A DNA stretch of 64,000 nucleotides from Aquanectria penicillioides (taxonomy: Eukaryota; Ascomycota; Sordariomycetes; Hypocreales; Nectriaceae). Shown piece after piece: positions 21,324 to 32,242 of the stretch. Position numbers and translations under genes: made by a program. The DNA is taken from assembly GCA_003415625.1 (NCBI GenBank), contig PYIU01000007.1, positions 248,001 to 312,000 of the forward strand. Reading direction: 5' to 3'. The stretch's first letter is position 1. Each line of letters opens with the position of its first letter. The notes below the pieces were generated by a model that saw only the letters and a list, made by a program, of their open reading frames with translations, ran no database searches and was not told the DNA's origin.

Positions 21324-23027
21324 ATGGCTTCCGACAATTCTGCGCATGGGGCTGACCCCGAGACATCGATAAGCGATGAGCTGGAGAGAAAGTATGCACG
21401 GGTTTGATACGCGCGGCTGTCTCATTCGCGTATCCATTGGACGACAGCGGCACAGTTGGACTGACCTCTGGCGTCTAGGAAGCTCCGGAACCGCCTGTCG
21501 CAGCGAGCTTTTCGTCGCAGACAAGCAGAGTCTCTCAGGGAACTGCGTACCAGGGTTAATGCCGAGCAAAGGCCTGAAAATGAACAAATATCAAGCCTCC
21601 AGGATGAGAACAGCAAGCTCAGGACGAAGCTGGTTGAAGTCCAAAGTAAACTTTCCAGGCTGATGGCGTCCGTTCAGCTGCTAGCAGATTCGGTATCACA
21701 GACTCTTGATGGTATCCCATCGAGTGGCAAGGCCGGGAAAGTGGAGAGCGAGGCTATCATGGAAGAGGAGTTTCCCCTCCCGAAACACACTGGAACCCCA
21801 GAGAAACGCCCTGGTCTAGGAGGTTCACACATAACACCGATGGAGATGCCGGTCGAAATTGCAGAGACTCCTGTCATTGAATGCGCTTCTCAGGTTTCAC
21901 GTGTGCCAGATTTCACAGCCAGTAAGTGCCGGTTGATTAAAAAGATTCGATCAATGGCTCACATCAAACCAGAGACTAGTCTCCCTTTGCCAGATATGTC
22001 CATGCTAGACCATGAGCCCTTGTACCAACAGATCCCGAATATTTGGTCATTCGAATATCAAATGGGTCTTGAACCATATATCGATGCCATGACGGCCACT
22101 CAACAGTCGAGCCTCATGTTGGGAAAAGAATGGATGCACTCCAACTCTCCATTCTCAGATCACATCCAGATCCTTCAAAACATGCTCAAGGATAAGTTTC
22201 ACATGATGGGGGTCATTCCAAATATACAAAAGCCAACTTTGAGGTGAGTGATTGCCCCAGTGCGAGCAGAAGAACGGGGCTGATGGCTTGGCAGCCTCTA
22301 CCAGCCAGTCCTCATGGTGCTCTCAATGTTCAACAGCCTCACTCGCCCGGATGTCATGGCATGGTACGCCAAGACACGATTCTATCACATCATCGAACTC
22401 ACTGCCTGGCAACTTTACCCTTCTACTGGCACATATGAGAAGCTTCACGAGAGATACCGGCCCACTGAACTGCAAATCAAACACGCCCACCCTCTGGTCA
22501 TTGACTGGATCCCGTTCCCCTCTATCAGAGATCGGCTGATCCAACTCCATGCTGCCAATCCCCAAATAGATCAGATCTTCTGCGACGCGGTCAGTGGCTA
22601 CGTCGTCGAGGCCGTCATGTCCGATTTGATTCTCAGGGCGCCGACTTTGAAGGTCTACATCCGCGTCACAGATCTCATCACGGGCATGGCTTCCTCGACC
22701 AGCCCGCGACCTGGCAATGAAGCGACGCTACCCGCACCCGATGTTGCATCCCTATTCAACTCCCCTCAATACGCCGCCGCCGCCTTCAAGTACCTCAACA
22801 TGAACCGCGGCGCTTCGTATTACAAGATAGACCCGGCATTCTTCGGCAAGTACCCTGAGCTCTACGACCCATTGAGCCCGATGACGGCGAGTGGGATACC
22901 TCTCAAGCCAGACCTGCAAATCAGGCTGACCTGGCCGAAACCCCTCGACACGGGCATTGTGGAGACGTATCGCAGTTTTATTCACTTTTCGCTTGATGCA
23001 GCCAACACCATATCCACCATTTCCTAA
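21324..23027 (+). CDS. bZIP transcription factor with DUF3425 domain, 521 aa
   Basis: Exons 21324-21391, 21479-22243 and 22295-23027; introns of 87 and 51 bp. The first intron splits the basic region, and splicing gives RKKLRNRLSQRAFRRRQAE at about residues 22-40, with the N-x2-S-Q-R-A-x-R DNA-contact pattern. A short leucine-heptad coiled coil follows to about residue 92. The C-terminal half, from about residue 190, has the features of DUF3425, an alpha-helical domain common in fungal bZIP regulators (FNSLTRPDVMAWYAKTRFYH, then HPLVIDWIPFPSIRDRL). Nuclear regulator of unknown target genes. The PLP enzyme 460 bp downstream in the same direction is the nearest candidate target. Confidence 0.9.
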
Positions 23028-23486
23028 GGTTTATTTTTTGCTCGCGGATACCTACCGGCATCTTGATTTGCGCAGTTTGATGAGGGATTTTGTCCTGTTG
23101 ATAGAGCCATTGCATGTTATCCAGAAATCTTTATCGTTCGCGCGTGCGTGTGTCTGCTCAGTCCCCACCGTGGCCCGACAAATGAGGTGCATAATTGCAA
23201 TCTTCAACGGATGAGCCCGTGACGATGGCCGTCAGCAAAAGTTTGAGTAATGGCGTCGTAGAGACCCACCCTCGAGCATTTTTACTAACATGCGAGTGAC
23301 TAACAACCTCAACAGCTTCCATGTCCGGCGAGGTGGTGTGGGCCGCTTAGCTTGGGTGGAGCATGGTCGACTTTGATTTATATAGCGACAGTTGATGGAC
23401 TTGTTGGTGAAGAGGAGAGTTGGCAAGCGGCACACGAATCAAAGGCGATATTTACTGGAGTCTCAATTCTCCGGGTGTATTTCATA
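23028..23486. other. Intergenic, promoter of the aldolase-type enzyme
   Basis: No gene seen. The coding frame of the next gene extends some 135 bp upstream of its ATG, but only via non-ATG codons. Confidence 0.5.
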
Positions 23487-24563
23487 ATGCCCGAATCAAT
23501 CAGCACCAGAAAGAAGACCAAGTATAGCTTCTTGGATGACTATAGCGAGGGTGCGCACCCGGTCATTCTAAAAGCCATCATCTCCAGCAACTATTCCCAG
23601 GAGACGGGATACGGCGGCGACGCATATAGTGACTTGGCCAGACAGAGAATTCGAGCTCGCCTCGGTCGAGATGATGTGGGAATTTTCTTTGTTCCTAGCG
23701 GCACTTCGGCCAATGCCATTTCCATCGCGGCGTGCCTGCGCCCACACGAAGCCGTCATCGCTGCCAGCTCCGGGCACATTGTCACGAGAGAGACGGGGGC
23801 AGTAGAGGCAAGCGGCCACAAGATTATCAATGCGACGCCTCGAAACGGCAAACTTACGCCCGACATTATTTCCCGTGCCCTCGACGACAACTGGCATTTT
23901 CCTCACATGGCCAAGCCGAGGATGGTGTACATCTCTAACGCGACAGAGATTGGCACAATATACACCAAGCAGGAACTTCGAGCGATAAAAGATCTCTGTG
24001 AACAGCGAAATCTCCTCCTGTTTCTCGACGGAGCTCGAATTGGAGCAGCCTTATCGTCCAAGGCCAATGACATGACATTGCATGATATCCTAGAGCTCAC
24101 AGATATCTTTTGGATTGGTGGAACAAAGAACGGCGCTGTGCTGGGAGAAGCTGTGGTTGTCAAGGACCCACACCTGGCAAGCGAATTCGAGTTCTATGTG
24201 AAACAGCATGGCTCGCTCTTGGCCAAGAGCCGGGTCATGGGTGCTCAGTTTGCAGAGCTGTTCAACGAAAATCTCTACTTTGAGCTAGCGTTGAAGGGAA
24301 ATACGGCAGCAGAGAAACTCTCAAGCGGAATCAGGGATGCCGGGTTCAACGTGTACGCCGCCACGGAGACGAACCAGGTGTTTGCGGTCCTGCCCATGGG
24401 CCTCATCGACACGCTCCAGGAGCAGTTTACCTTTTACGTGTGGGAGAAGTGCGGAAACGACCAGGCGGTGGTGAGACTCCTGACGACTTGGGCTACGTAT
24501 GATGATGAGATTAATGACTTTATTGCGGTGGTGCACAACTGGACGGGTTCGGGGTTGGTTTAA
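23487..24563 (+). CDS. Threonine aldolase / beta-eliminating lyase family PLP enzyme, 358 aa
   Basis: Single exon from the first in-frame ATG. Fold-type I PLP enzyme, most like low-specificity L-threonine aldolase, which cleaves threonine or allo-threonine to glycine and acetaldehyde. Seen: the N-terminal FLDDYSEGAHPVI segment; TGYGGDAYSDLAR, which corresponds to the aldolase GDDVYGED region; the substrate/PLP region FFVPSGTSANAISIAA; FLDGARIGAAL with the PLP-contacting Asp-Ala-Arg triad; and K214 in GGTKNG, the Schiff-base lysine. Length is close to GLY1-type enzymes. Substrate assignment within the family is uncertain. It follows the bZIP-DUF3425 gene in the same orientation. Confidence 0.85.
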   Translation: MPESISTRKKTKYSFLDDYSEGAHPVILKAIISSNYSQETGYGGDAYSDLARQRIRARLGRDDVGIFFVPSGTSANAISIAACLRPHEAVIAASSGHIVTRETGAVEASGHKIINATPRNGKLTPDIISRALDDNWHFPHMAKPRMVYISNATEIGTIYTKQELRAIKDLCEQRNLLLFLDGARIGAALSSKANDMTLHDILELTDIFWIGGTKNGAVLGEAVVVKDPHLASEFEFYVKQHGSLLAKSRVMGAQFAELFNENLYFELALKGNTAAEKLSSGIRDAGFNVYAATETNQVFAVLPMGLIDTLQEQFTFYVWEKCGNDQAVVRLLTTWATYDDEINDFIAVVHNWTGSGLV

Positions 24564-24796
24564 TGGCATATGCGCCGATGCCGAGCGAGGAGTTGGGAAC
24601 TATGAGACTACACATTGCATTAAAATTGGTCGATAGAAATTTGTTTCACATTTCAGCAAGTTTTTTCAAGCTTTTTTTCGGATGAAGATTGCGTCAGGCC
24701 AAGATATCTGGCTCTAGATTTTGTCTATTTATACTTTCTTATTAGTTTTGGGATAACTTATATATATGTCTTTTGTTTTTGTGTTTGCTGCAGTTC

Positions 24797-25706
24797 TTAG
24801 GCCTTGCCAAGCTCCTCTGAGCGGTCGGTGGCGGCCTTGACGGCGCGGGCAACAATGTCCTTCAAGTTGTCGTTCTCGAAGCTCATCAGGGCGGCATAGG
24901 TGGTGCCGTTGGGGCTCGTCACGTTCTTGCGCAGCTGGGCAGGCTCCTCGGTGGCCTCGACGAGCATCTTTCCGGCTCCCATGGCGGTCTGCTTGGCCAA
25001 TCGCGAGGCCTGCTCCTCGGAGAGACCGAGGCTGGTTCCGGCGCTGATGAGGTGCTCGACAAAGGCGAAGAAGTAGGCGGGACCGGAGCCTGTTGGACGC
25101 ATTGTCAGTACGAATGTCGATGTGTTGATCGGGTTAGCCGCAGCTGAACTTACCAGAGATGCCAGTCACGACGTCGAGCAGCTCCTCCTTGTCCACCCAC
25201 TCGGCGGCCTTGCTGACGCTGGCGAGGAGCGCAGTAGCCAAGTCCTTCTCCTCAGTGGACACGGAGTCGGTCGCGTAGAGACCAGAGGCGCCCTCGCCAA
25301 CCAGGGCCGGGGTGTTGGGCATGACGCGGACGATCGGGGGAGCGCGGCCGGCTCCAGCCTGGAACCACTCGATGTAGCTGGGGACGGTGATGCCGGCGGC
25401 GATGGAGATGACCAGAGGCAGGGCCTTGCGGTCTGCCCAGGCGGCGGCGAGCTCGGTGCAGGCGACCTTGGCGACCTGGGGCTTGACGGCGATGATGACG
25501 ATGTCGGCGTCTTGCGAGGCCTCGACGTTGTCGGCGGTGGTGCGCACGCCAGTGGCGGCCATCTTGTTACGGTTGACCTCCCAGGGCTCGGCGACGTAGA
25601 TGTTCTGCTTGGGGATGTCCTTTGCGAGGAGACCGCCGATGATGGCGGCGGCCATGTTGCCGCCTCCAACGAAGGAGATCTGGGCTTCTTTGAGCGAGGG
25701 AGCCAT
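24797..25706 (-). CDS. Pyrroline-5-carboxylate reductase, 281 aa
   Basis: Minus strand, exons 25706-25154 and 25089-24797; 64-bp intron. Catalyses the last step of proline synthesis, reducing pyrroline-5-carboxylate with NAD(P)H in the cytosol. N-terminal Rossmann motif FVGGGNMAAAIIGG at about 12-25; conserved VRVMPNTPALVGEGAS block; C-terminal dimer domain with GSGPAYFFAFVEHLISAG, right at the exon junction, and VTSPNGTTYAAL. Complete, normal length. The 5' leader near 25750-25775 carries a TG/CA dinucleotide run. Strong codon bias suggests high expression. Confidence 0.95.
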
Positions 25707-26842
25707 GGTGGAGGGGGTTGTGGTGGTGATGTAGAGTGTCGGGTAGTATGGCTGTGTGTGTGTGTGTTTGTGTGTTTGTATACAGAGAAGAACAAAGTCA
25801 CGTCGCAAAACAAGCTGCAACGGCGAGAGTGACGCCGGCTTTATTAAAACAAACAAAGCCAAGCTGAGCTGGACGCCGAATTTGGTGACTGGATCCCGCG
25901 TCGTGAATTAATTTGGCCGCCGGCCACCGGATGAAGCTGCGAAATGTGGGGGGTTCAGGTGGATTGGGGCTTGTCAATTTACCCCGCACCACCAAGACGA
26001 TGCCGCTGCGAGCCACGCGGTATGGCCCTGGACATTGGACACTGCCAGCGCTGCACCTTGTCCAGCAGCCAACGCGCGGCGAGCCATTGCAATCAGCGGG
26101 TCGGGAGAGAGTCCTGGGCCTCGAATAGCCTCGAGATGGCTTCTCATTTCCTTCATCCTCCATGCTTCAACTGATTTGACTCCTTCTCGTGTCGTCTTCT
26201 GCTAAACGGCCTCGACTACGCTGTCACCGCAAACCCGACGCAAACCATCACCGACCCCGCCGCCGATGTCGCTCGACCGAGTCGTGCTTATCGCGATGCC
26301 TTCATCCTCGCTTCGTCCGCGCCAGCAATCCTCTCTTGATCCTTCACTTGCCGTGCCCCCCTTGTTTTCATGTCTGTTCCTCCACGGCCTCTCTCCCGCC
26401 GGCGGAACACCCATCCCCGTGTTTAGCACCTCACTCCACTGCACTAGGGCCTGTGTAGCATGATGCTGCGCTTAATGTCGGCATACGCCTGCAGACCAAA
26501 AAATTGTCGTGCAATTCCAGACACAGTCAACGTGCCAGCGATAGGAACCCACTCGATTTCGTAATGGACCATCATATTATTCAATCATTCTGCTTGTATA
26601 CAATGTCTTCACCCGTTGCAAACCGCGTCCTCCTATTTCACAGTCAACGAGGCGTGACGTCACTTGCCGCCGGCGGGTCAAGGCAGCTTGGTTCCAAACA
26701 CGCCTGTCACGTAAACGTGCACACCGTGCCGAGAACACAAAGTGAGCATCTCGTTTAACCAGTCATCCGTAGACATCAACTATGCATCTCCTGTGCTAGC
26801 TCAATCATCGTTCTCACTTTCAATTACCCGTACCTTTGTGCC
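25707..26842. other. Intergenic region upstream of P5C reductase
   Basis: Contains the P5CR promoter (minus strand) with a CA/TG run at about 25750-25780. Several open frames occur on both strands without domain, start context or splicing support; I accept none. Confidence 0.5.
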
Positions 26843-27336
26843 CTAGTTTGTGTCGGAATGCTTGCAAGCCACTTGAATTTCAATCTTCAAATTCTTGACA
26901 GCTTCCGTGAGATCAGAAATTTTCCTCTTCCGAGCAGCTATTCCTGGAGAGCCCCCTTTCTCACCTCTCTTCGGACTTTTGTACCTATCTCTTGGCCTTT
27001 CATTTATTTCTTGCGCTGACAGTAAACGCACTTGAATTGTCCCACTTTCGTCCTCTTGTTTGACGACAGTATCAATATCCTCTGATTGAAGAGAATCTTG
27101 TTTGCTGTTGACCTGTACAAAGTGTTCTGCATCTTCTAGAGTCCCAAAGGACTTGTGTTTCGCGTGACTATAGCGATCAACAAGTGGCTTCACCTGACTG
27201 TGGCGTTGGTCGCACATTAGCATCTGTTGGTCGCAAGTATAGCCACGCCAGCAAAGCAAAAACGAATGACTTACTCCCAGGAATCAAATACCCCAGTTGC
27301 CCTTCCAATAGCAACTGCGTAGAACCTTTTACCCAT
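26843..27336 (-). CDS. Stand-alone RNase H1 N-terminal (viroplasmin-type) domain protein, 138 aa
   Basis: Minus strand, exons 27336-27275 and 27197-26843; 77-bp intron with GTAAGT and CCACAG. The N-terminus MGKRFYAVAIGRATGVFDSW joins across the intron to DQVKPLVDRYSHAKHKSFGT and LEDAEHFV. This is the hybrid-binding domain found at the start of eukaryotic RNase H1 (pfam Cauli_VI family). No RNase H catalytic domain follows; the rest is a polar tail with an SPKRGEKGG basic stretch and a short helical end. The domain binds RNA:DNA hybrids or dsRNA in RNase H1. What it does alone is unknown. Confidence 0.75.
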
Positions 27337-28229
27337 GTTATGTGACGCCCACGAAATCAACGGCGTCATGAAACAACCTGAAAACAGTGACTAGGCTAAA
27401 CGCTTCTTAGAAAGTGAAGGAGCACGGCGATTAATGTCATCCATATGATTCTTGATATTGTCAACGTATGTGTCAAGAAGAAAAGAAGAGGGGATGCATT
27501 TATATATTTTAATTTTTCAATATGTTTTCTGACATCAGGCTTGAAATTACAATTGACGATTCTGCGGGAGGCCGACCAGAGTATGTCACATGCCACCTCG
27601 ACGGCCAACAGCATTGTGCCAGGTCGCTGACGGTGCACTTTCATTTAGGCTGCGGCCGCCTACTGCCTTCTCATCATATACTATTGACATGTACCATCCT
27701 ATCATTGGCTCAACCTGTTTAATTTTCTTGGGATAGCGTTCCTAATCCAACATTTATCATTTTAGCGAACAGGATTTTGGGTCAACTGCTTCATTAACTG
27801 ATACTGCGGGATTGCTTTAATGGACCGAAGGGTCATAGCAACATCTAACAGATACTTATCTGCTAGAAAGGCCCCAAGACATCTCAGTTTAGCTACAGCT
27901 ACAGTAGCCTTATAAATGTTAGAATAGCGTCTTTGTAGTAGATTCTGAGGACTTGTGTATGAATCTTAATGTCAACGCAGACTGAGAAGAATTTTCTTAT
28001 ACCATTCTCCTATGGGTTCCATCTCCCGTACTCCCGAAGCCTATTAAGACTACATTACTTGGTTGTCATTTCGGTACCTTTACCCTGCACGCGGGTAACC
28101 TATTTTCCCTTTCCAGGCTGGCTCGTCCTTTTCGGATGTCAAATTGCTTCTGAGAAGCCAAAACACGGTCAAGAGGATTAATAAGGATATGGACTATGAG
28201 ATCGGGTCAGCTTGGCTTATACAGCTTTC
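27337..28229. other. Intergenic, AT-rich
   Basis: I see no gene. It borders the pseudogene block on the right. Confidence 0.5.
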
Positions 28230-29215
28230 CAAGAATGAGAGGAGGGCGTACTGTGTGAGTCGTCAAAAATGAGCATAGGGCGTAGGCTAATGTTGACACC
28301 GTTTTGGCGCATGAGCTGGACAAGGCTAATGGGGTCCTTGGTATAAAACGCAATGAATGTTTTGGAACACGGCTCGAATCATTTCTTCATAGGTCCATCT
28401 TTTCAGAGTTAAACTCAGCCGCGTTTCTTTCCTCGAAGACTCCCCACGAGGCCGGGATACTTGGAGACAAGAAACTTGAGTTTGGCGTACAGCTTGCTGC
28501 CGGTTTGAGCAGTTGGTTCGACTAATTTCTACTTAAGGACCTCTATAACAACGTACTTGCATATTACAACACGGGCTGGGTCACCGATCCAATTATAGCT
28601 TGTTAGCACTAAAAAGAAGCTGGAGAAACAGGGGCGCATACGTGTTCAACTAGCAATAGGCCTTATCAGGAATCAGCTGTTCATTTCCGAAAAAGTATCC
28701 AGCCGTCTGAGCCTTCTTGGATCTTGGAGAAGGTGACAATGTCAGGATGGCCTGTCAAGTTCCAGTAGTCATAGGCTCAGAAGGAACCAGTGCCGCTGAA
28801 GCCAGTCTGAACTTCATCCGCAATGAAAACTATATTATACTTCTTGGTAATGCCGCACAGATCCTGAAAGAAGCTAGGAGATGCGTGATTGTCACCACCC
28901 TCTCTCTGGATTGGCTCTGTGATGAGTCCGGCGACACGGCAGTGCCAAGTAGCGATAAGCGGCTTAACCTCTTCGAGGCATCGGGCCTCCTCAGCAATTT
29001 TCTCCTCTATGTGCTTCTCCAGAGGGTATTTGAGGACAGGGAAGGTAGCTAGGGGCCAGTTAAGGCCTAGAATGTCAAGCTCGCGAAAGGCCTTAGGACA
29101 GGTGGTAGACAGACTACCGAACCCTCGACCGTGAAATGAGTTCCCGAAGCTCAGGATAGCAAGCTCGGGTGATCCAGGCTTTGCGTTCTGGAGGCATGAA
29201 GCTGTCTCGTCTTCT
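28230..29215 (-). pseudogene. 4-aminobutyrate aminotransferase (GABA transaminase), decayed C-terminal two thirds
   Basis: Minus strand. Clear class III aminotransferase blocks: GSPELAILSF, SFHGRGFGSLSTT, VAGLITEPIQREGGDNHASP and FIADEVQTGFSGTG. Lesions: TGA at 28777-28779 where Trp is expected; a 7-base insertion near 28728 in the TFSK region that carries the PLP lysine, after which KKAQTAGYFFGN continues in another frame; TAG at 28650-28652 for Gln; TAG at 28529-28531; and a deletion before the final RPMLIFDDSH. The N-terminal third is absent, and its place is taken by an aldehyde dehydrogenase fragment. The intact enzyme moves the amino group of GABA to 2-oxoglutarate in the GABA shunt. 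Identity is confident, inactivity certain. Confidence 0.85.
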
Positions 29216-29354
29216 GTCCGATCGAGTGACCGTGGCAGTGGACTGCCCACATCCCTCTCGCCTCACGAGAACAAGACGCTCTGCTACTGGTACGACAGCG
29301 CCTGTCTCAACATGGAGATTTCCCCCCGCCCGTGAACCCCCTGTCGATCACGCC

Positions 29355-29700
29355 TCAACATGGCTGCGGCACTTGAATGCCCTGCGCCACACCCTGGAGA
29401 GTGCTGCTGAGGCCCACCGTGAACACTATGCGCCAACTCGGACCAAGGCCCTTCACACACTGCCTAGCAGCCTTCACAGCTTTGTCAAGATCCCGGGCCG
29501 AAGCTCCCTGAAGTTCGATAATACATCTTTCCGTGCTGAAGTTCAAATTAGGATGGATCAAAGGTTGGTAACACTGACTGACACTCACCCAGGACCGGTC
29601 ACACCGAAATCATCTCCGCTGGCCTTGATGACCTCATTGTTGATGAAGAGCCCAGTTGATTGCTCATACTTCAGCGCATTGGGCAAAGATAATTGTACGT
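29355..29700 (-). pseudogene. Aldehyde dehydrogenase N-terminal fragment
   Basis: Minus strand. LPNALKYEQSTGLFINNE is the usual N-terminus of fungal ALDH. A still well-formed 53-bp intron (29536-29588) joins it to IIELQGASARDLDKAVKAAR and GPSWR. After that the sequence dissolves, and the catalytic Cys/Glu part is absent. It directly precedes the GABA transaminase relic on the same strand. In the GABA shunt the transaminase product is oxidised by an aldehyde dehydrogenase, so the two may have been neighbours by function, though this fragment looks more like general ALDH than succinate-semialdehyde dehydrogenase. Confidence 0.75.
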
Positions 29701-30467
29701 TCGTAGATATACTGAAACGAACTTGGGTACAGAAAGAGATGAATACAGGATTCGCAGTGTCTTGAGATCACAAAGACAATAAAATGAGTATCTATAGGAG
29801 AGGAGATCAAAGCCCAACAATCCTATCCCTGGTTGTGTTTTATATACGGACTCGATGGGGGACACTCGACTGTCACCAAAGTTGACCAACTCGTTGACTC
29901 TAAGCGCTAACCATGGCCATGGCTTTGGCCATTGCCTAGTCAGTACACCACCAGGCGAACAATGCCCATTCCTAAACTGACTGAAGTGCGAGACCATCTT
30001 CGTTCACCACACGATCGGATATTATCAAGTAATGGACAAATGATATTCCGTGCATTCGGTAAGTAGGGATTTGGCACTCTTATAGACATTAGCTAATGTG
30101 CGACCGTATCCTATGCCCGAGAAAGCGAATTTGCGAGACTAAACAGCTGGTTTTAAGTGCTTGTCTCCAAGTCCGAACGTGACAAGGACCACTGCACCAG
30201 TGCGGTTTTATAAGATTCGCGAACATGCTTCACTTCATGCAATGATAAGTCACGCTTCGTAACAGATAAGGTAACGGCCAAGTATTACCTAATACGCTCG
30301 CAGGAATGTACTTTTCTCACTAACATATTCACGGCTCATTGATTGACTCAAAATCTACCCATTGTCTTATTCATCCCTCAACTTTTATACTTATAAAACC
30401 ATGGTCTCATGGCAACCTACAACCTTACCTATCCGCTACGTATCCGTTTCACAACTTGCTCAACACA
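29701..30467. other. Intergenic between pseudogenes
   Basis: No gene seen. Confidence 0.5.
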
Positions 30468-31364
30468 ATGAAGGTCTCCATTGTGACTGGAGCCTCTTCT
30501 GGCCTTGGACGAGCTATTGCAATTGCCTATGCTAACCAGGGCTGAAAAGTCATCAGCAGTGACCTCGACGATGATGTCCCCAAAGGAGAAACCTGCTCTA
30601 CCATCGGAGCCATCAAGTCTCCAGCTAGGGCAGGCCGAATTTCTTATGCAGATGTATCTAATTCTGAAAACATCCGGCAGCGTATCTAAACAGCTGTGTC
30701 CTTGCACGGCCGGCTAGATATCATGGTCAATAATGCCGGCATTAGCCTCGAATCATACAATCAGCTTGGCCAAAAGCCCATAACTGAAACTGATGAGTCG
30801 ACGTTTGACAAGACAATGGGTGTCAACTTATGGTCTGTGTTTCTCGGCTGTAAATATGCCATCCGTCAATTTCTACGACAAGACCCATCGCTAGGTGGTG
30901 ACCGTGGTTGGATCATAAATGCAGCTTCCGTTTATGGTCTCAAGCCAGAGATTGGATACGGTAGGTCTATGTCACATCCATCCTACGACCGAAACTTATT
31001 ATGTCAGTATCATACTCTACGAGTAAGGCTGGGGTCGTTCATTTGACAAAATGCCAGGCCAGGGAGCACGGCCCATCCAAAATTCATTTCAACACCATTT
31101 GCCCAGGCTGCATGTCTTCCCTCGTTTTTCAGTTGATGCGTTTTGTATGCGAATTAATTGCTTCAATCAGTTGTCAAGACAGCAATGGATAGCTCGATGC
31201 TGGAAAATCTATACCTAAATGCAAAGACTGTTGCACTGCGCCCTTGGGGTGAACTTGGCAAACCAGAGGACATCGCGAATTGTGCGGTGTGGCTTGCTGG
31301 TGAGGGAGCTTCTTGGGTGACTGGCGTTGCAATCCCAATTGATGGTGTCTATATGACAGCCTAA
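30468..31364 (+). pseudogene. Short-chain dehydrogenase/reductase (SDR), inactivated
   Basis: Four-segment gene, with introns at 30961-31007 (GT-AG) and 31110-31170. NAD(P)-binding TGASSGLG is intact, then the NNAG motif, and YSTSK (the catalytic Tyr-x3-Lys) appears only after splicing the first intron. After the second intron PGFVKTAM continues to a proper C-terminus (GVAIPIDGVYMTA). Two in-frame stops break exon 1: TGA at 30543-30545 at a Trp position and TAA at 30687-30689 at a Gln/Glu position. The second intron starts with GC rather than GT. Apart from these point changes the protein is nearly complete (about 260 residues), so inactivation is recent. A sequencing error in one stop is possible, but two stops make a pseudogene likely. 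Confidence 0.8.
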
Positions 31365-32242
31365 CCAGCCAAAAAATCTGTCTATCAACAATAAGCTAGA
31401 TCTCTTGGTACATAACTATCATCGGTTGCTACGGATCAATAAAAGGTCTTGCTTCGGATGATGAACGAGATGTTTTTCATATTCACTTCGCCCTTTTTTT
31501 TTCCTATCTATCACACCAGCCAAAGGAAGGATTTGGTCATTAAATCAGGACCGTTTCCCTTCATCAAATCCCTTTCAAGCTTGCCAATCGTGTGCTCTTT
31601 GTGGCGACATCAGCAAGTCAGCATAGAGCTTTGTCACTCAAGGAACTGTAGAATACTGGCTTATTAATCTGTGGTTATAAAAGAACTAGTTTTGAATATA
31701 GATTTATTGATAGTCTAGAACTTGTCACATTACTGCCAACGAGAGATATCTTCACGTCGGCTGTTCTGGAAGAAGTGTTAGTGTAGGGTGTCAGTTGAGG
31801 CGGCATAGCACACAACCATCAACCAGCAAAAATTGGATGCTCATGCTAGCACAGGAAAAAGCGGATTGTATATAGGTTCCATAATTCCCGAATTGTCCAA
31901 GCTGACCGACAGGTTGATGATTTGGTGGGGCTGAGGTATTTTAGGGCAGGGCTGATTTGACCTGTACGGCTGATTAGCGCCTGCTATCATGATCTGCATG
32001 GAGACATGCGAATCTCACGCGAACAGGCTGCTCTCAAGAGGCGGCATATGGGGCATGGTTATTGGCTGTTACCCTGTTCGCTCCGGGACCCTGGTCGAAG
32101 GCTGAGCAGGGAAATTATAGCGCTCTCCACGTGCCTGCGCGCGACAAGAAAAATCTTACCCTTTGAATGAACTCGTTGTCTCTTTGCTGAGGAACGAAAC
32201 ATTGTATTGGCGCTGTCATAAGGCAGGCATCGCTTGCTCGGG
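31365..32242. other. Intergenic
   Basis: No gene. Presumed promoter of the large CorA-like gene on the right. Confidence 0.5.

Noticed and set aside
25122..25832. 236-codon plus-strand open frame
   Set aside because: It is antisense to P5C reductase. Gly/Asp-rich low-complexity translation with no domain.
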